From Dipteronia dyeriana (Eukaryota; Streptophyta; Magnoliopsida; Sapindales; Sapindaceae), in assembly GCA_032871835.1 (NCBI GenBank), contig CM065299.1:45706706-45770705 (forward strand): a DNA stretch of 64,000 bases. Direction: 5' to 3'. Below are positions 63,271 through 64,000 of this stretch, one piece after another. Every line of letters starts with the position of its first letter. Within the stretch, counting starts at the first letter, position 1. The position numbers were made by a program, and so were the translations under genes. Below the pieces are notes generated by a model. The model searched no databases and was not told the DNA's origin. It was given only the letters and a program-made list of their open reading frames with translations.

Positions 63271-64000
63271 TGTAAGGACAAAAACAGTTTAAAACGCAAC
63301 CGAAGAGTGAGAAATAAGAAAATTAAGGTTTGCGTATAAATAAAAAAATTCCCTTTTATGCAACGAGAACCTTAACCCTAGATTAATTGATGTATATAAA
63401 AATTGTCGTACCTTTTTCTCGTGACGATTGAACAAGCACCGAATCAATTCCGTAAGATCTTCCAATCCAATCATGAACGTGAATCACCTAGGAGTGTGAA
63501 CTCTCTTTCTTTAAATCGTATATCTGAGGATGGAAACAAACAAAATCTTTGTCTTTGTTAGTTACAATAATCCTCTAAGAAGAAAACAAAGAACGTTAGG
63601 TCACTTGTGAATTATCAATCAATTTGATTGAAACTCGCATGAACCTTGATTCGATGTTCTACACAAAACCTTTTGATGTAAAGGCTTCTAATGTACAATC
63701 GAAAACCAAACATTCTTTCTTCCTATTTCTTCTTTCCCGAATCACACACTATTTCTTAGAGTTGATCGAATTTTGTCTAGAGTAAAATCAGATTTTTCTC
63801 CCTCAAATTTCCAATGATGGCCGAATTCTTATCACTTAGAAAAACTAGGCTAGTCGAACTCTCCTCTTGAAATTATGCTACGGCTGGCCGAAATTTACTC
63901 TTAGAATTACTTAGGGCTGACCGAAATTTACATCCTCTCCTAAGAATGATTTACTTGGTTGGCAGGAATCCTTTCCTTAGGTGGATTTATTTGGTAGTTA
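63271..64000 (-). repeat. 5' LTR of Copia G (partial; continues past the window)
   Basis: Collinear with 57,333-58,080 in the same orientation. By comparison about 1.7 kb of it should lie to the right of the window. Confidence 0.88.

Larger units (their letters stand above)
57333..64000 (-). mobile_element. Copia element G, RT-less, 5' LTR runs off right edge
   Basis: On the minus strand: 5' LTR (from beyond 64,000 to 63,271), PBS (63,268-63,256), a leader of about 1.3 kb, gag (about 61,925 onward), residual protease region, pre-integrase and integrase (60,800-59,991), a short linker (59,959-59,765), then directly the 3' LTR (59,770-57,333). The RT and RNase H domains, about 2 kb normally between integrase and the 3' LTR, are absent. 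Stops and frameshifts are frequent. Three further partial LTRs of the family lie at 8919, 9751 and 23,584. Confidence 0.87.

Noticed and set aside
1..64000. tRNA, rRNA, riboswitch, prokaryotic operon or phage features
   Set aside because: None seen. tRNA-like matches are limited to short primer-binding sites next to LTR ends, and no ribosome-binding-site-led gene clusters exist.

Overview
The window looks like plant (angiosperm, probably dicot) nuclear DNA made almost entirely of nested, decayed LTR retrotransposons. The evidence is AT-rich sequence, Ty1/Copia and Ty3/Gypsy gag-pol remnants on both strands, tRNA-type primer-binding sites (mostly the initiator-Met type TGGTATCAGAGCC), polypurine tracts, long TG...CA LTRs and compound microsatellites. 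I see no intact host gene, no tRNA or rRNA gene, and nothing bacterial. The only host-like coding sequence I recognise is a scrambled pair of exons of a mitochondrial glycoprotein (MAM33/p32) gene near 56.2-56.9 kb.

Layout. 1-5188: minus-strand Copia element A (5' LTR, PBS, long leader, gag, integrase running off the edge), inserted into the gag of a minus-strand Sirevirus-like Copia (5189-8.0 kb, Sire-1). 8.2-11.7 kb: LTR debris, including two opposite-facing pieces of LTR family G, an exact-period 240-bp tandem duplication and a plus-strand Sire-type LTR. 11.75-15.65 kb: a second minus-strand Sire-like gag with its LTR (Sire-2). About 15.9-23.58 kb: a minus-strand Ty3/Gypsy element of the Tat lineage (gag, protease, RT, an extra RNase H, integrase, LTR). 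23.58-24.2 kb: another G-family LTR piece. 24,210-33,384: Copia element B, flanked by a perfect 5-bp target-site duplication (CTCTA), whose 3' part is a pile of direct and inverted LTR copies. 33.4-34.8 kb: unclear sequence with one LTR-end-like junction. 34.78-38.53 kb: a minus-strand Gypsy gag-protease element with no RT or integrase. 38.53-44.04 kb: a plus-strand large non-coding element with Athila-like gag remnants and two related LTRs. 44.1-45.93 kb: the 5' end of a second, plus-strand Tat element. 45,934-56,069: plus-strand Sire-3, which keeps both LTRs, gag and a 3' ORF but no pol. 56.07-57.33 kb: MAM33 pieces and an unassigned ORF remnant. 57,333-64,000: minus-strand Copia element G (3' LTR, integrase, gag, leader, PBS and the start of its 5' LTR) lacking RT and RNase H.

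None of the elements looks autonomous. Each lacks part of pol or carries stops, frameshifts or duplications. The best candidates for something little described are: Sire-3, a pol-less element that keeps a near-intact gag and a 3' protein resembling the 'putative plant transposon protein' type, each broken by one in-frame stop; the scrambled MAM33 exons; GC-rich tandem repeats beside the promoters of otherwise AT-rich LTRs; and minisatellites whose unit number differs between the two LTRs of one element. Family names come from motif recognition by eye. No database search was possible, and boundaries marked approximate are inferred from similarity between copies inside this window.
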